The notes below the pieces were generated by a model that saw nothing but the letters and a program-made list of their open reading frames with translations, had not been told where the DNA came from and ran no database searches. Below, one piece after another: positions 23,496 to 31,149 of a DNA stretch of 64,000 nt. The translations under genes and the position numbers were made by a program. Source of the DNA: Limobrevibacterium gyesilva (GTDB lineage Bacteria; Pseudomonadota; Alphaproteobacteria; Acetobacterales; Acetobacteraceae); contig NZ_JAPDNT010000001.1 in NCBI RefSeq assembly GCF_025989185.1, forward strand, positions 496,001-560,000, read 5' to 3'. The stretch's first letter is position 1. Every line of letters starts with the position of its first letter.

Positions 23496-23990
23496 TCAGG
23501 GGCTTTCCCGGTTCTCGTTCGGCGGGCGGCGCGGCACTACCAGCCGCGCCGTCAGCACCTGCACGACCTCGTCGCGCTGGTTGTGGGTTTCGCTGCGCAC
23601 GGTGACCATGCCCCGGTCGGGGCGTGATCGCGACGGTGTGATCTCCAGGATTTCGCTCTCGACGCACAGGATGTCGCCGGGGCGGGTGGGTTTCGGCCAG
23701 GTTATCTCTCCCCCCGCGCCGACAATGCCGCCAGCGATCGGCAGCCCGCCCTGGACCTGAAGCCGCATGGTGAGCGACGCCGTGTGCCAGCCGCTCGCGG
23801 CCAGCCCGCCGAACAGCGTGGCCCGCGCCGCCGCGTCGTCGAGATGGAACGGCTGCGGATCGAACGCCGCGGCGAAGGCCTTGATCTGCGCTTCGTCGAT
23901 TACATGCGTGCCGCTCGCGAAACGCTGCCCGACGTGAAGATCATCCAGATAGAGACGCTCGCCGGCGTCATCCACGGTCGCACCCGCCAT
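23496..23990 (-). CDS. MaoC-family (R)-specific hydratase/dehydratase-like protein
   Basis: A 164-residue single hot-dog-fold protein. The hydratase-2 motif region is visible as IKAFAAAFDPQPFHLDDAAARATLFGGLAASGWHTASL, where Asp and His around residues 45-50 form the catalytic pair in this family. GGEITWPKPTRPGDIL is the usual second block. It would hydrate or dehydrate an acyl thioester, perhaps feeding polyhydroxyalkanoate or acyl-CoA breakdown. It is divergent from the acetolactate-synthase-type gene and convergent, 11 bp apart, with the MlaC-like gene. Confidence 0.86.
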   Translation of the reverse strand: MAGATVDDAGERLYLDDLHVGQRFASGTHVIDEAQIKAFAAAFDPQPFHLDDAAARATLFGGLAASGWHTASLTMRLQVQGGLPIAGGIVGAGGEITWPKPTRPGDILCVESEILEITPSRSRPDRGMVTVRSETHNQRDEVVQVLTARLVVPRRPPNENRESP

Positions 23991-24130
23991 GTCGCATCGC
24001 TCCTTCGTGGCCGCATTGAGCAGATTACGTCATGATAACCTGCCGGAGCGGCGCAGCAGACGGGCGGAATTTCGTGATCGGACCGTGCTGGATTGCGTGG
24101 CTCTCGCCAACGCACAGGAAGGCGGCATCG

Positions 24131-25774
24131 ATGACAAAGGGTTCGGATCTGCTGGTGGCCGCGCTGGAGAACGAAGGCGTGGAGCGCATCTTCGGAATTC
24201 CCGGCGAGGAGAACCTGGATGTCGTGGAGTCGCTGCGGGGATCGCGCATCAGGCTGGTGCTGACGCGCCATGAGCAGGCGGCGGCGTTCATGGCGGCCAC
24301 GTTCGGCCGCCTGACCGGCACGCCCGGGGTGTGCCTCAGCACGCTGGGGCCGGGCGCGCTCAACCTCGTGACCGGCGCGGCCTATGCGCATCTCGGGGCG
24401 ATGCCGATGGTGATGATCACCGGGCAGAAGCCCATCAGGTCCGGCCGGCAGGCGCGGTTCCAGATCGTGGACGTGGTCGCGACGATGAAGCCGCTGACCA
24501 AGTCCGCGCGCCAGATCGTGAGCCCCGCGACGATCCCGACGCTGGTGCGCGAGGCGTTCCGGGTGGCCGCCGAGGAGCGGCCGGGGCCGGTGCATCTCGA
24601 ACTGCCCGAGGACATCGCCCGCGAGCAGGCGCCGCCGGTGCCGCTGGTGCCGCCGCACCCGATCGAGCTTCCGGTGGCGCCCGCCGCCGCGCTGGACCGG
24701 GCGGCCGAGATGATCCTGGCGGCCGAGCGGCCCTTGGTGATGCTGGGGGCCGCGGCAAGCCGGCCGCGGCTGGCCGGGGCGCTGTCGGATTTCATCCGCC
24801 GCACGCGGCTGCCATTCTTCAACACGCAGATGGGCAAGGGCTCCGTTACCGGCGGGTCCGACCTCTACATGGGCACCGCCGCCCTGTCCGAGCGGGACTA
24901 CGTGCATCGCGCCATCGACCGCGCCGACCTGATCCTGTCGATCGGGCACGACACCGTGGAAAAGCCGCCGTTCCTGATGGGGCCGCGCGGCCCGAAAGTG
25001 ATCCATGTCGGCTACATCCCGGCCAATGTGGAGGAGGTCTATTTCCCACATGCCGAACTGGTCGGCGACGTGGGGCCGAGCCTGGCGCTGCTGGCCGACC
25101 GGCTGGAGGGACGGCTCGCGAATGCCTCGGCGCTGTTGCCGTTGCGGGTGGAAATCCTGAACCGCATCCTGGACCGCGCCACCGAGGCCCGCTTCCCGTT
25201 GACGCCGCAGCGCATCGTGCACGACGTGCGCCAGGCGATGCCGGAGGACGGCATCGTGGCGCTCGACAACGGCATGTACAAGATCTGGTTCGCCCGCAAT
25301 TACCGCACACGGGTTGCGAACACGCTGCTGCTGGACAACGCGCTGGCAACGATGGGGGCGGGGCTGCCGTCGGCGATGATGGCGGCCATGCTGTATCCCG
25401 GCCGGCGCGTGCTGGCGGTGTGCGGCGACGGTGGGTTCATGATGAACAGCCAGGAGATGGAGACGGCCGCGCGCCTAGGGCTCGACCTGGTGGTGCTGAT
25501 CCTGCAGGACAACGCCTATGGCATGATCCGCTGGAAGCAGGAGGTGGACGGATTCGCCGATTGGGGGCTGGACTTCGGCAATCCGGACTTCGTGAAATAC
25601 GCCGAAGCCTATGGCGCCAAAGGCTGGCGGATCGAGAATGCCGATGCGCTGGTGCCGACCCTGGAGGCCGCGTTCGGCGCCGGCGGCCTGCATCTGGTGA
25701 CCGTGCCGGTGGACTACGCCGAGAACCAGCGCGTTCTGGTGCAGGAGCTGGCGGGAGCGGTGGCGGCCGGGTGA
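24131..25774 (+). CDS. Acetolactate-synthase-type ThDP-dependent enzyme (catabolic AlsS-like large subunit)
   Basis: A 547-residue thiamine-diphosphate enzyme that would condense pyruvate to acetolactate or act on a related 2-keto acid. The activating Glu is in TRHEQAAAFMAATFGRLTG, and the ThDP/Mg site is GDGGFMMNSQEMETAARLGLD to DNAYGMI. The C-terminal half resembles AlsS (FGNPDFVKYAEAYGAKG, TVPVDYAENQ). No small regulatory subunit (IlvH/N) follows, which favours a catabolic enzyme over branched-chain biosynthesis. ATG 24131 is chosen over 24032, since upstream codons have no homology and AAGGCGG precedes it. Other decarboxylases of the family cannot be excluded. Confidence 0.87.
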   Translation: MTKGSDLLVAALENEGVERIFGIPGEENLDVVESLRGSRIRLVLTRHEQAAAFMAATFGRLTGTPGVCLSTLGPGALNLVTGAAYAHLGAMPMVMITGQKPIRSGRQARFQIVDVVATMKPLTKSARQIVSPATIPTLVREAFRVAAEERPGPVHLELPEDIAREQAPPVPLVPPHPIELPVAPAAALDRAAEMILAAERPLVMLGAAASRPRLAGALSDFIRRTRLPFFNTQMGKGSVTGGSDLYMGTAALSERDYVHRAIDRADLILSIGHDTVEKPPFLMGPRGPKVIHVGYIPANVEEVYFPHAELVGDVGPSLALLADRLEGRLANASALLPLRVEILNRILDRATEARFPLTPQRIVHDVRQAMPEDGIVALDNGMYKIWFARNYRTRVANTLLLDNALATMGAGLPSAMMAAMLYPGRRVLAVCGDGGFMMNSQEMETAARLGLDLVVLILQDNAYGMIRWKQEVDGFADWGLDFGNPDFVKYAEAYGAKGWRIENADALVPTLEAAFGAGGLHLVTVPVDYAENQRVLVQELAGAVAAG

Positions 25775-25821
25775 AAGCGCCGCTGCCCGTCCGCCCCACC
25801 CTGGCCGTCAGCCGAACGCGA

Positions 25822-27045
25822 TCATCCTGGGGCCGCGCCTTGCGTCTGGACTTGCAGCACATACAGCGACTGGCTGCCACAGATGAACAGGTGGTTGCGC
25901 TTGGGGCCGCCGAAGGCGACGTTGGCGGCGACTTCCGGCAGGCGGATGCGGCCGAGCAGCTTGCCCTGGGGGCTGAACACGAGCACGCCGGAATAACCGA
26001 GCGGCGCGTTGGAGCTGCACCACAGCGCGCCGGTGACGTCGGCGCGCATGCCGTCGGGGCCGCACTGCACGCCGTCCACCACCATGTCGGTGAACAGGCG
26101 CTTGTTGCTGACTCTCATGCCCTGCACATCGAAGGCGTAGATGTCGCCCTTGCCGCCGGCGCCGGTGTCGCCCGGGCCCTTGCCGGTGCTGATGACGTAG
26201 AGGGTCTTGTAGTCCGGCGAGAAGCAGATGCCGTTGGGGTCGGGCAAGTCGTCGCCGGAGATGACGGCGTCGAGACGGCCTTGCGGGTCCCAGCGGTAGA
26301 CATTGGTGGGCAGTTCGCGCTTCTGGCCGCCGATGGCGGTGGCGTTCTCGGCGCCCGTGGACGGGTTGAACAGGCCGGCCGGATTGGTGGGGCCACCCGC
26401 CGCATCGGGGTGGCCTTCCGAGAGGGTGTCGCCGTACGGGGGATCGGTGAACCAGATGCTGCCGTCGGGGTGCGCGACGAGGTCGTTGGGAGAGTTCAGA
26501 GGCTTGCCCTGGTAGGAGTCGGCGATGACAGTCATGGTGCCGTCATGTTCCCAGCGGACCACGCGGCGGAAGAAATCCTGCGTGGAGAGCTGACGGCCCT
26601 GGAAGTCGAAGGCGTTGCCGTTGCTGTTGTAGGACGGGCGGCGGAACACGGTGACGCGGCCATTGTCCCAGATGTAGCGGTACTGGGTGTCCGCCTGCAC
26701 ATCGCTGAACAGCAAATAGCGGCCCATGTTGGACCAGGCCGGGCCCTCGGCCCATTTCGAGCCGGTCCAGAGGCGATGAATGGCGGTGATGCCGAGCAGG
26801 TACTGGTTGAAGGCCGGATCGACGACGATGATGTCGGGATCGGGGTAGGTGTTCGGCGTGTCCGCCCGCCAGCTTCGCGGCGGGCTGGTGATCACGCTCG
26901 GCGGCGTGCCGAGTTGGGCGTTGCCCTGGGCCAAGGCGGCGATTGGCGCCAATGCTGCCGCGCCGACCAGGCCGCCGCCCGCGCGCATCAGCCGCCGCCG
27001 TGACAGGGACAGATTTTCACGGCCGCCTTCCGGTTCCTGCGTCAT
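25822..27045 (-). CDS. Exported SMP-30/gluconolactonase-family beta-propeller protein
   Basis: A 407-residue periplasmic protein with a Tat-type signal (SRRRLMRAGGGLVGAAALAP). The six-bladed SMP-30 propeller is recognisable in KWAEGPAWSNMGRYLLFSDV, LNSPNDLVAHPDGSIWFTDPPYG, LPDPNGICFSPDYKTLYV and DGMRADVTGALWCSSNAPLG. The conserved Glu, Asn and Asp metal ligands of lactonases appear in those blocks. It probably opens a sugar lactone outside the cytoplasm. ATG 27045, ahead of the Tat signal, follows GGGAGGGAATC. It is convergent with the AlsS-like gene. Confidence 0.88.
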   Translation of the reverse strand: MTQEPEGGRENLSLSRRRLMRAGGGLVGAAALAPIAALAQGNAQLGTPPSVITSPPRSWRADTPNTYPDPDIIVVDPAFNQYLLGITAIHRLWTGSKWAEGPAWSNMGRYLLFSDVQADTQYRYIWDNGRVTVFRRPSYNSNGNAFDFQGRQLSTQDFFRRVVRWEHDGTMTVIADSYQGKPLNSPNDLVAHPDGSIWFTDPPYGDTLSEGHPDAAGGPTNPAGLFNPSTGAENATAIGGQKRELPTNVYRWDPQGRLDAVISGDDLPDPNGICFSPDYKTLYVISTGKGPGDTGAGGKGDIYAFDVQGMRVSNKRLFTDMVVDGVQCGPDGMRADVTGALWCSSNAPLGYSGVLVFSPQGKLLGRIRLPEVAANVAFGGPKRNHLFICGSQSLYVLQVQTQGAAPG

Positions 27046-27238
27046 GATTCCCTCCCGCATGCGCGGTGGCTTCACGCGCCGTCACAACACCCCTCCGGCT
27101 GCCGCGCATGGACCAGCCGCATTGGCGCAGCGGACCATACACCGCGCCGCTTGTGGGACTGTTGACAAGTGTGAAACCGGATGGGGACAGCGGCCGGTGT
27201 CGTGAAAGGATCGCGCGGAGTCTCCGGGAGCAGGAACA

Positions 27239-28312
27239 ATGGCCAACACCAGACGGACACGCCATTCGCGGAATCGTTCGGACCACGGCGGAAAGACTGG
27301 CGGCAAGACGATCAATCTCGCCTTGCAAGGCGGCGGCGCGCATGGCGCCTTCACCTGGGGCGTGCTCGACCGGCTGCTTCAGGACGATCGCATTGCCGTC
27401 GAGGGAATCTCGGCCACGAGCGCGGGGGCGATGAATGCGGCCGTGTTCGCGCACGGCCTGGCGGTCGGCGGGCGCGAGGGGGCGCGCGCGGCCCTCGGCA
27501 CATTCTGGCGGCGGGTCAGCGAGGTCGCTTCGTTCGGGCCGTTTCAGGCGTCGTTCCTCGATTGGTGGCTGGGCGATGGCGCGCCTGGATTGTCCCCCGC
27601 CCTCGTCATGTTCGATTTCCTGACACGGGTGATGTCGCCCTACGAGTTCAATCCATGGAACTGGAACCCGCTGCGGGCGGTGCTGAACGAGAGCATCGCC
27701 TTCGATCGCCTGCGCGAGGATGCCGGCGCGACCCGGCTGTTCCTGTGTGCCACGAATGTGCGCACCGGCAAGTTGAAGATTTTCGGCAATCGGGAGATCA
27801 CCGTTGATGCGGTGCTGGCCTCCGCCTGCATTCCGGTCCTCTCCCAGGCTGTGGAGGTTGACGGGGAGGCGTACTGGGATGGCGGCTATATGGGTAATCC
27901 CGCGATCTTTCCGCTGATCTACGAATGCAGGAGCAGGGACGTGCTGATCGTCCACATCAATCCGCTGGTGCGGCCGGAGGTTCCGCGATCGGCGCCGGAG
28001 ATCATCGACCGGATGAACGAGATCTCGTTCAATTCGTCGCTGATGCGCGAGATGCGGGCCATCACCTTCGTCAGCAAGCTGATCGATGACGGTGAGATTC
28101 GTGAAGGGTTGCTGCCGCGCATCCGGATGCACAGCATCTTCGCGGACGATGTCGTCGGCAAGCTCGGTGCGGCCAGCAAGCGCAATGCGCGCTGGCCGTT
28201 TCTCGTGCAACTGTGCGACGCCGGCCGCGCGGCGGCGGATGCGTGGCTGGGCGCGAACTACGACCAGCTCGGCCGGGCATCGACGGTCGATATCGCCGCG
28301 ACATTCCTGTAG
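27239..28312 (+). CDS. Patatin-like phospholipase/acyl hydrolase
   Basis: A 357-residue patatin-fold lipase. The oxyanion loop is LQGGGAHGAFTWGVLD (about 25-40), the nucleophile elbow GISATSAGAMNAAVFAHG carries the serine in TSAGA, and the dyad Asp is in DGGYMGNPAIFPL. The middle sequence SPYEFNPWNWNPLRAVLNE is typical of a bacterial clade near polyhydroxyalkanoate or membrane-lipid hydrolases. No signal peptide is seen. It is followed after 10 bp by the nucleotide cyclase gene, so the pair is probably co-transcribed. Confidence 0.87.
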   Translation: MANTRRTRHSRNRSDHGGKTGGKTINLALQGGGAHGAFTWGVLDRLLQDDRIAVEGISATSAGAMNAAVFAHGLAVGGREGARAALGTFWRRVSEVASFGPFQASFLDWWLGDGAPGLSPALVMFDFLTRVMSPYEFNPWNWNPLRAVLNESIAFDRLREDAGATRLFLCATNVRTGKLKIFGNREITVDAVLASACIPVLSQAVEVDGEAYWDGGYMGNPAIFPLIYECRSRDVLIVHINPLVRPEVPRSAPEIIDRMNEISFNSSLMREMRAITFVSKLIDDGEIREGLLPRIRMHSIFADDVVGKLGAASKRNARWPFLVQLCDAGRAAADAWLGANYDQLGRASTVDIAATFL

Positions 28313-28322
28313 CGGATGCGCA

Positions 28323-30062
28323 ATGGCGACGCTGCTGGCACGTCTCCCCAGTCTTCGAAGGTTGCGGCCGGCTGGCATACGTCCGGTGCGGCTGGCGAGC
28401 GGGCTGGTGCTGTTCACCTATGTCGGCACGCATCTGCTGAACCATTCGCTGGGCAACGCCTCGCTCGGATGGCTGGAGCGCGGCCTGCTGGTGCAGAAAT
28501 TCATCTGGCAGGGCTGGCTTGGCACGACCGCGCTGTACGGGGCGCTGGCGACGCATTTCTTCCTGGGGCTGTGGGCGCTTTACGAGCGGCGGTCGTTGCA
28601 CTGGACGGCGAGCGAGCTGGCGCAACTCGTGCTCGGGCTGTGCATCCCGCCGCTGCTCGCGACCCATCTTGCGAACACGCGCATCTCCTTCGCGGCATTC
28701 GGTCTCGACAAGGGCTATGCGCAGCTTCTGTATTCGCTCTGGCTGGCGTCGCCGTTCTTCGGATGGCTGCAACTGGTGTTGCTGACCGTGGCGTGGTTGC
28801 ACGGATGCTATGGCATCTATTTCTGGTTGCGGTTGAAGCCGTGGTTCTCCGCCTGGCGCAGCGTGCTGTTGAGTGCGGCGGTGTTGCTGCCGGTACTGGC
28901 GTTGCTCGGTTATGTGCAGGGGGGGCGGGACGTGATGGCGCTGGCGCGCGATCCGGCCTGGCGTGCAGGCGCGATCCAGCCGGCGTTTACCGGAACGGAC
29001 GCACAGAATCTCTGGCTGACGGAGCTGCGCGACGGGTTCCTGGTCTTCGACGGCGGTGCGCTGCTGCTGGTGCTGCTCGCCCGACTGGTGCGCACAATGC
29101 GGGAGCGCTGGGCCGGGCGCTTCTGCGTACGCTATCCGGATGGGCGAGAGGTATACGCCCCGCTTGGCTTTTCGGTGCTGGAGGTGAGCCGGATGGCGGG
29201 CATACCGCATGCGAGCGCATGCGGCGGGCGTGCACGATGCACGTTGTGCCGGGTGCGCGTGCTCGGCGATGCGCCGGCGCCGGCACCGGCCGAGATCGAG
29301 CGGCGCGTGCTGGCGCGGATGGGCGCCGATTGGCACTCGATACGGCTGGCCTGCCAGTTGCGGCCGACGCACGACATATCCGTCTGGCCGCTGGTGCCGC
29401 CGGCGGCGTCGAACGCCTTCGTGCAGCGGCGCCAGCTTCGCGCCATCGCGGAAGAGCGTTTCGCCGCCTTCATGTTCGTGGACATGCGTGATTCCACCGG
29501 CCTGGCGGCGGGGCGCTTGCCCTTCGATGCGATTTTCGTGGTCAATCGCTTCTTGAGCGCGGTCTCGGCGGCCGTGGTGCAGGCGGGGGGTCTGCCGAAC
29601 CAGTTCCTGGGTGACGGGTTGTTGGCGATCTTCGGCCTCGGCACCGACCCGGCCACGGCGTGTCGCCAGGCGCTCGCGGCCCTGCCGCTGGTGGCGGCGA
29701 ATATCGGGCAGTTGAGTGCGGCGCTGGAGCAGGAGTTGCGCAAGCCCATCCGCTTCGGCATCGGGCTGCATTGCGGCCGCACGGTGATGGGCGAGATCGG
29801 CTTTCGCGACCACGTGACGTTCACTGCCATCGGCGACCCGCTGAACGTGGCCGCACGGCTGGAGGAATTGACGAAGGAGATCGGGTGCGAGGCGATCGTT
29901 TCGGACGACGTGTTCCGCAATGCTGGCGTTTCAGGAGAGGGCCTGCCGCAAATCGCCGCGCGGCTGCGGGGACGGCACGAGCCGGTGCTCGTGCGCGTGC
30001 TGCACGACGCGGAGCGGGACGCTGCGGGGCTGGGTTCGGCTGTGGCCATTCGCCGGGAGTAG
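28323..30062 (+). CDS. Membrane class III adenylate/guanylate cyclase with ferredoxin-type [2Fe-2S] domain
   Basis: A 579-residue signalling enzyme in three parts. Residues 25-255 form about six membrane helices with several in-membrane histidines (GTHLLNHSLG, ATHFFLGLW, VAWLHGCYG), reminiscent of a heme-bearing cytochrome b or Sdh-type anchor. Residues 265-360 are a plant-type ferredoxin domain with Cys300, Cys306, Cys309 and Cys344 spaced for [2Fe-2S]. Residues 375-560 are the cyclase homology domain with metal aspartates Asp387 (FVDMRDSTG) and Asp431 (FLGDGLLAIFG) and IGDPLNVAARLEEL. Gln stands where many adenylate cyclases have Lys before FLGDG, so base preference is uncertain. A redox- or electron-flow-gated cyclase is the natural inference. 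Confidence 0.88.
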   Translation: MATLLARLPSLRRLRPAGIRPVRLASGLVLFTYVGTHLLNHSLGNASLGWLERGLLVQKFIWQGWLGTTALYGALATHFFLGLWALYERRSLHWTASELAQLVLGLCIPPLLATHLANTRISFAAFGLDKGYAQLLYSLWLASPFFGWLQLVLLTVAWLHGCYGIYFWLRLKPWFSAWRSVLLSAAVLLPVLALLGYVQGGRDVMALARDPAWRAGAIQPAFTGTDAQNLWLTELRDGFLVFDGGALLLVLLARLVRTMRERWAGRFCVRYPDGREVYAPLGFSVLEVSRMAGIPHASACGGRARCTLCRVRVLGDAPAPAPAEIERRVLARMGADWHSIRLACQLRPTHDISVWPLVPPAASNAFVQRRQLRAIAEERFAAFMFVDMRDSTGLAAGRLPFDAIFVVNRFLSAVSAAVVQAGGLPNQFLGDGLLAIFGLGTDPATACRQALAALPLVAANIGQLSAALEQELRKPIRFGIGLHCGRTVMGEIGFRDHVTFTAIGDPLNVAARLEELTKEIGCEAIVSDDVFRNAGVSGEGLPQIAARLRGRHEPVLVRVLHDAERDAAGLGSAVAIRRE

Positions 30063-30350
30063 CCGGGGACGTATTCGGCTGCCTCATTGTTTGGTCACTT
30101 CGCCCCAATGGCTCGGCTTGCGCAATCCGCTATCGGCTCGATCGATGCTGGTCAGGCAAAATCAATCGCGGGAGGCGGACGGTTGGCGGAGCGTCTGAGT
30201 CGAGCGCTTCGTTGGGCTGGCCACGCCGGCGACGCGCCCAGACTCTTGACGGTCGGCGCGCCGCCGGTGCGGCCCACTGTCAGGTGATTACCCGCTCAGC
30301 ACACTCGGTCGTACCGCCGCACCCGTCCGCGGTTGGTCGCGATCCAGGTG

Positions 30351-31055
30351 TCATCCGGCACGAGCGCCGCTGGGCTTGACCCGGTGGTCCTCCAACCATG
30401 TGCCGGCCGCCCTGGCTTCGGCCTCGTGGCCGGGCTCTCGCCAAGACTCCAGAAGCGCGTCGGCGTACCATTTCCGCATCGACGGCAGCGCGCGCAGTCG
30501 TGCCGCGTAGACCGCGGCGGTGTCGTCCAGGGGAAGATCGTAGGTCATGGCGCGGAATGCGACCGGCGCGAAGAACGCGTCCACCGCGGTGAAGGCCGCG
30601 CCCGCGAGAAAGGGGCCGCCGAAGCGGGCGAGGCCCTCGTTCCAGAGCTCGCCGATCCGAATGATGTCTCGTTCCAGTTCCACGGGCATGTGGTCGATCC
30701 GGATCCGGACACCGCAGTTCATCGTGCAGCGTTCGCGCAACACGCCGAAGCCGGAATGCATCTCGGCCGCGGCGCAGCGGGCCCAGGCACGAGCCTCGCG
30801 ATCCGCGGGCCACACGCCGTCGTGCCGCTCGGCGAGGTATTCGGCGATGGCGAGCGAGTCCCACACGATGGTGGCAGCGTCGGTCAGGCACGGAACCTTT
30901 CCGCTCGGCGAGAAGTGCCGGAACGCATCGAAGTTCGATCCCCGCGTGAACGGAACCAGGCGCTCGTCGAACCGGATGGCGCGTTCGTGCATGAGAACCC
31001 ATGGGCGCAGCGACCACGACGAATAGTTCTTGTTGCCGATGAAAAGCTCGTACAC
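30351..31055 (-). CDS. Glutathione S-transferase family protein
   Basis: A 234-residue GST. The thioredoxin-like N-terminal domain begins YELFIGNKNYSSWSLRPWVLM, with the catalytic Ser-type residue in NYSSWS. GKVPCLTDAATIVWDSLAIAEYLAE contains the cis-Pro and the Asp-Ser glutathione contact. The C-terminal helical domain (about 95-225) has FLAGAAFTAVDAFFAPVAFR, the N-capping box. Such enzymes detoxify electrophiles or act in catabolism; the substrate is unknown. The 288 bp between the cyclase gene and this gene contain nothing I recognise. Confidence 0.89.
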   Translation of the reverse strand: MYELFIGNKNYSSWSLRPWVLMHERAIRFDERLVPFTRGSNFDAFRHFSPSGKVPCLTDAATIVWDSLAIAEYLAERHDGVWPADREARAWARCAAAEMHSGFGVLRERCTMNCGVRIRIDHMPVELERDIIRIGELWNEGLARFGGPFLAGAAFTAVDAFFAPVAFRAMTYDLPLDDTAAVYAARLRALPSMRKWYADALLESWREPGHEAEARAAGTWLEDHRVKPSGARAG

Positions 31056-31149
31056 GGCCGGACTCCTTCACGCGTGGAGGCAAGGGGGACGAGGCGAACT
31101 TTGATCGTGATCGGGGGCCTTGCGCAAGTTACGCACCCGCGAGAGCCGG

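Noticed and set aside
24331-27003. 890-codon plus-strand ORF across the AlsS-like and SMP-30 genes
   Set aside because: Composition is Gly/Arg/Ala nonsense; both real genes have intact domains in other frames.
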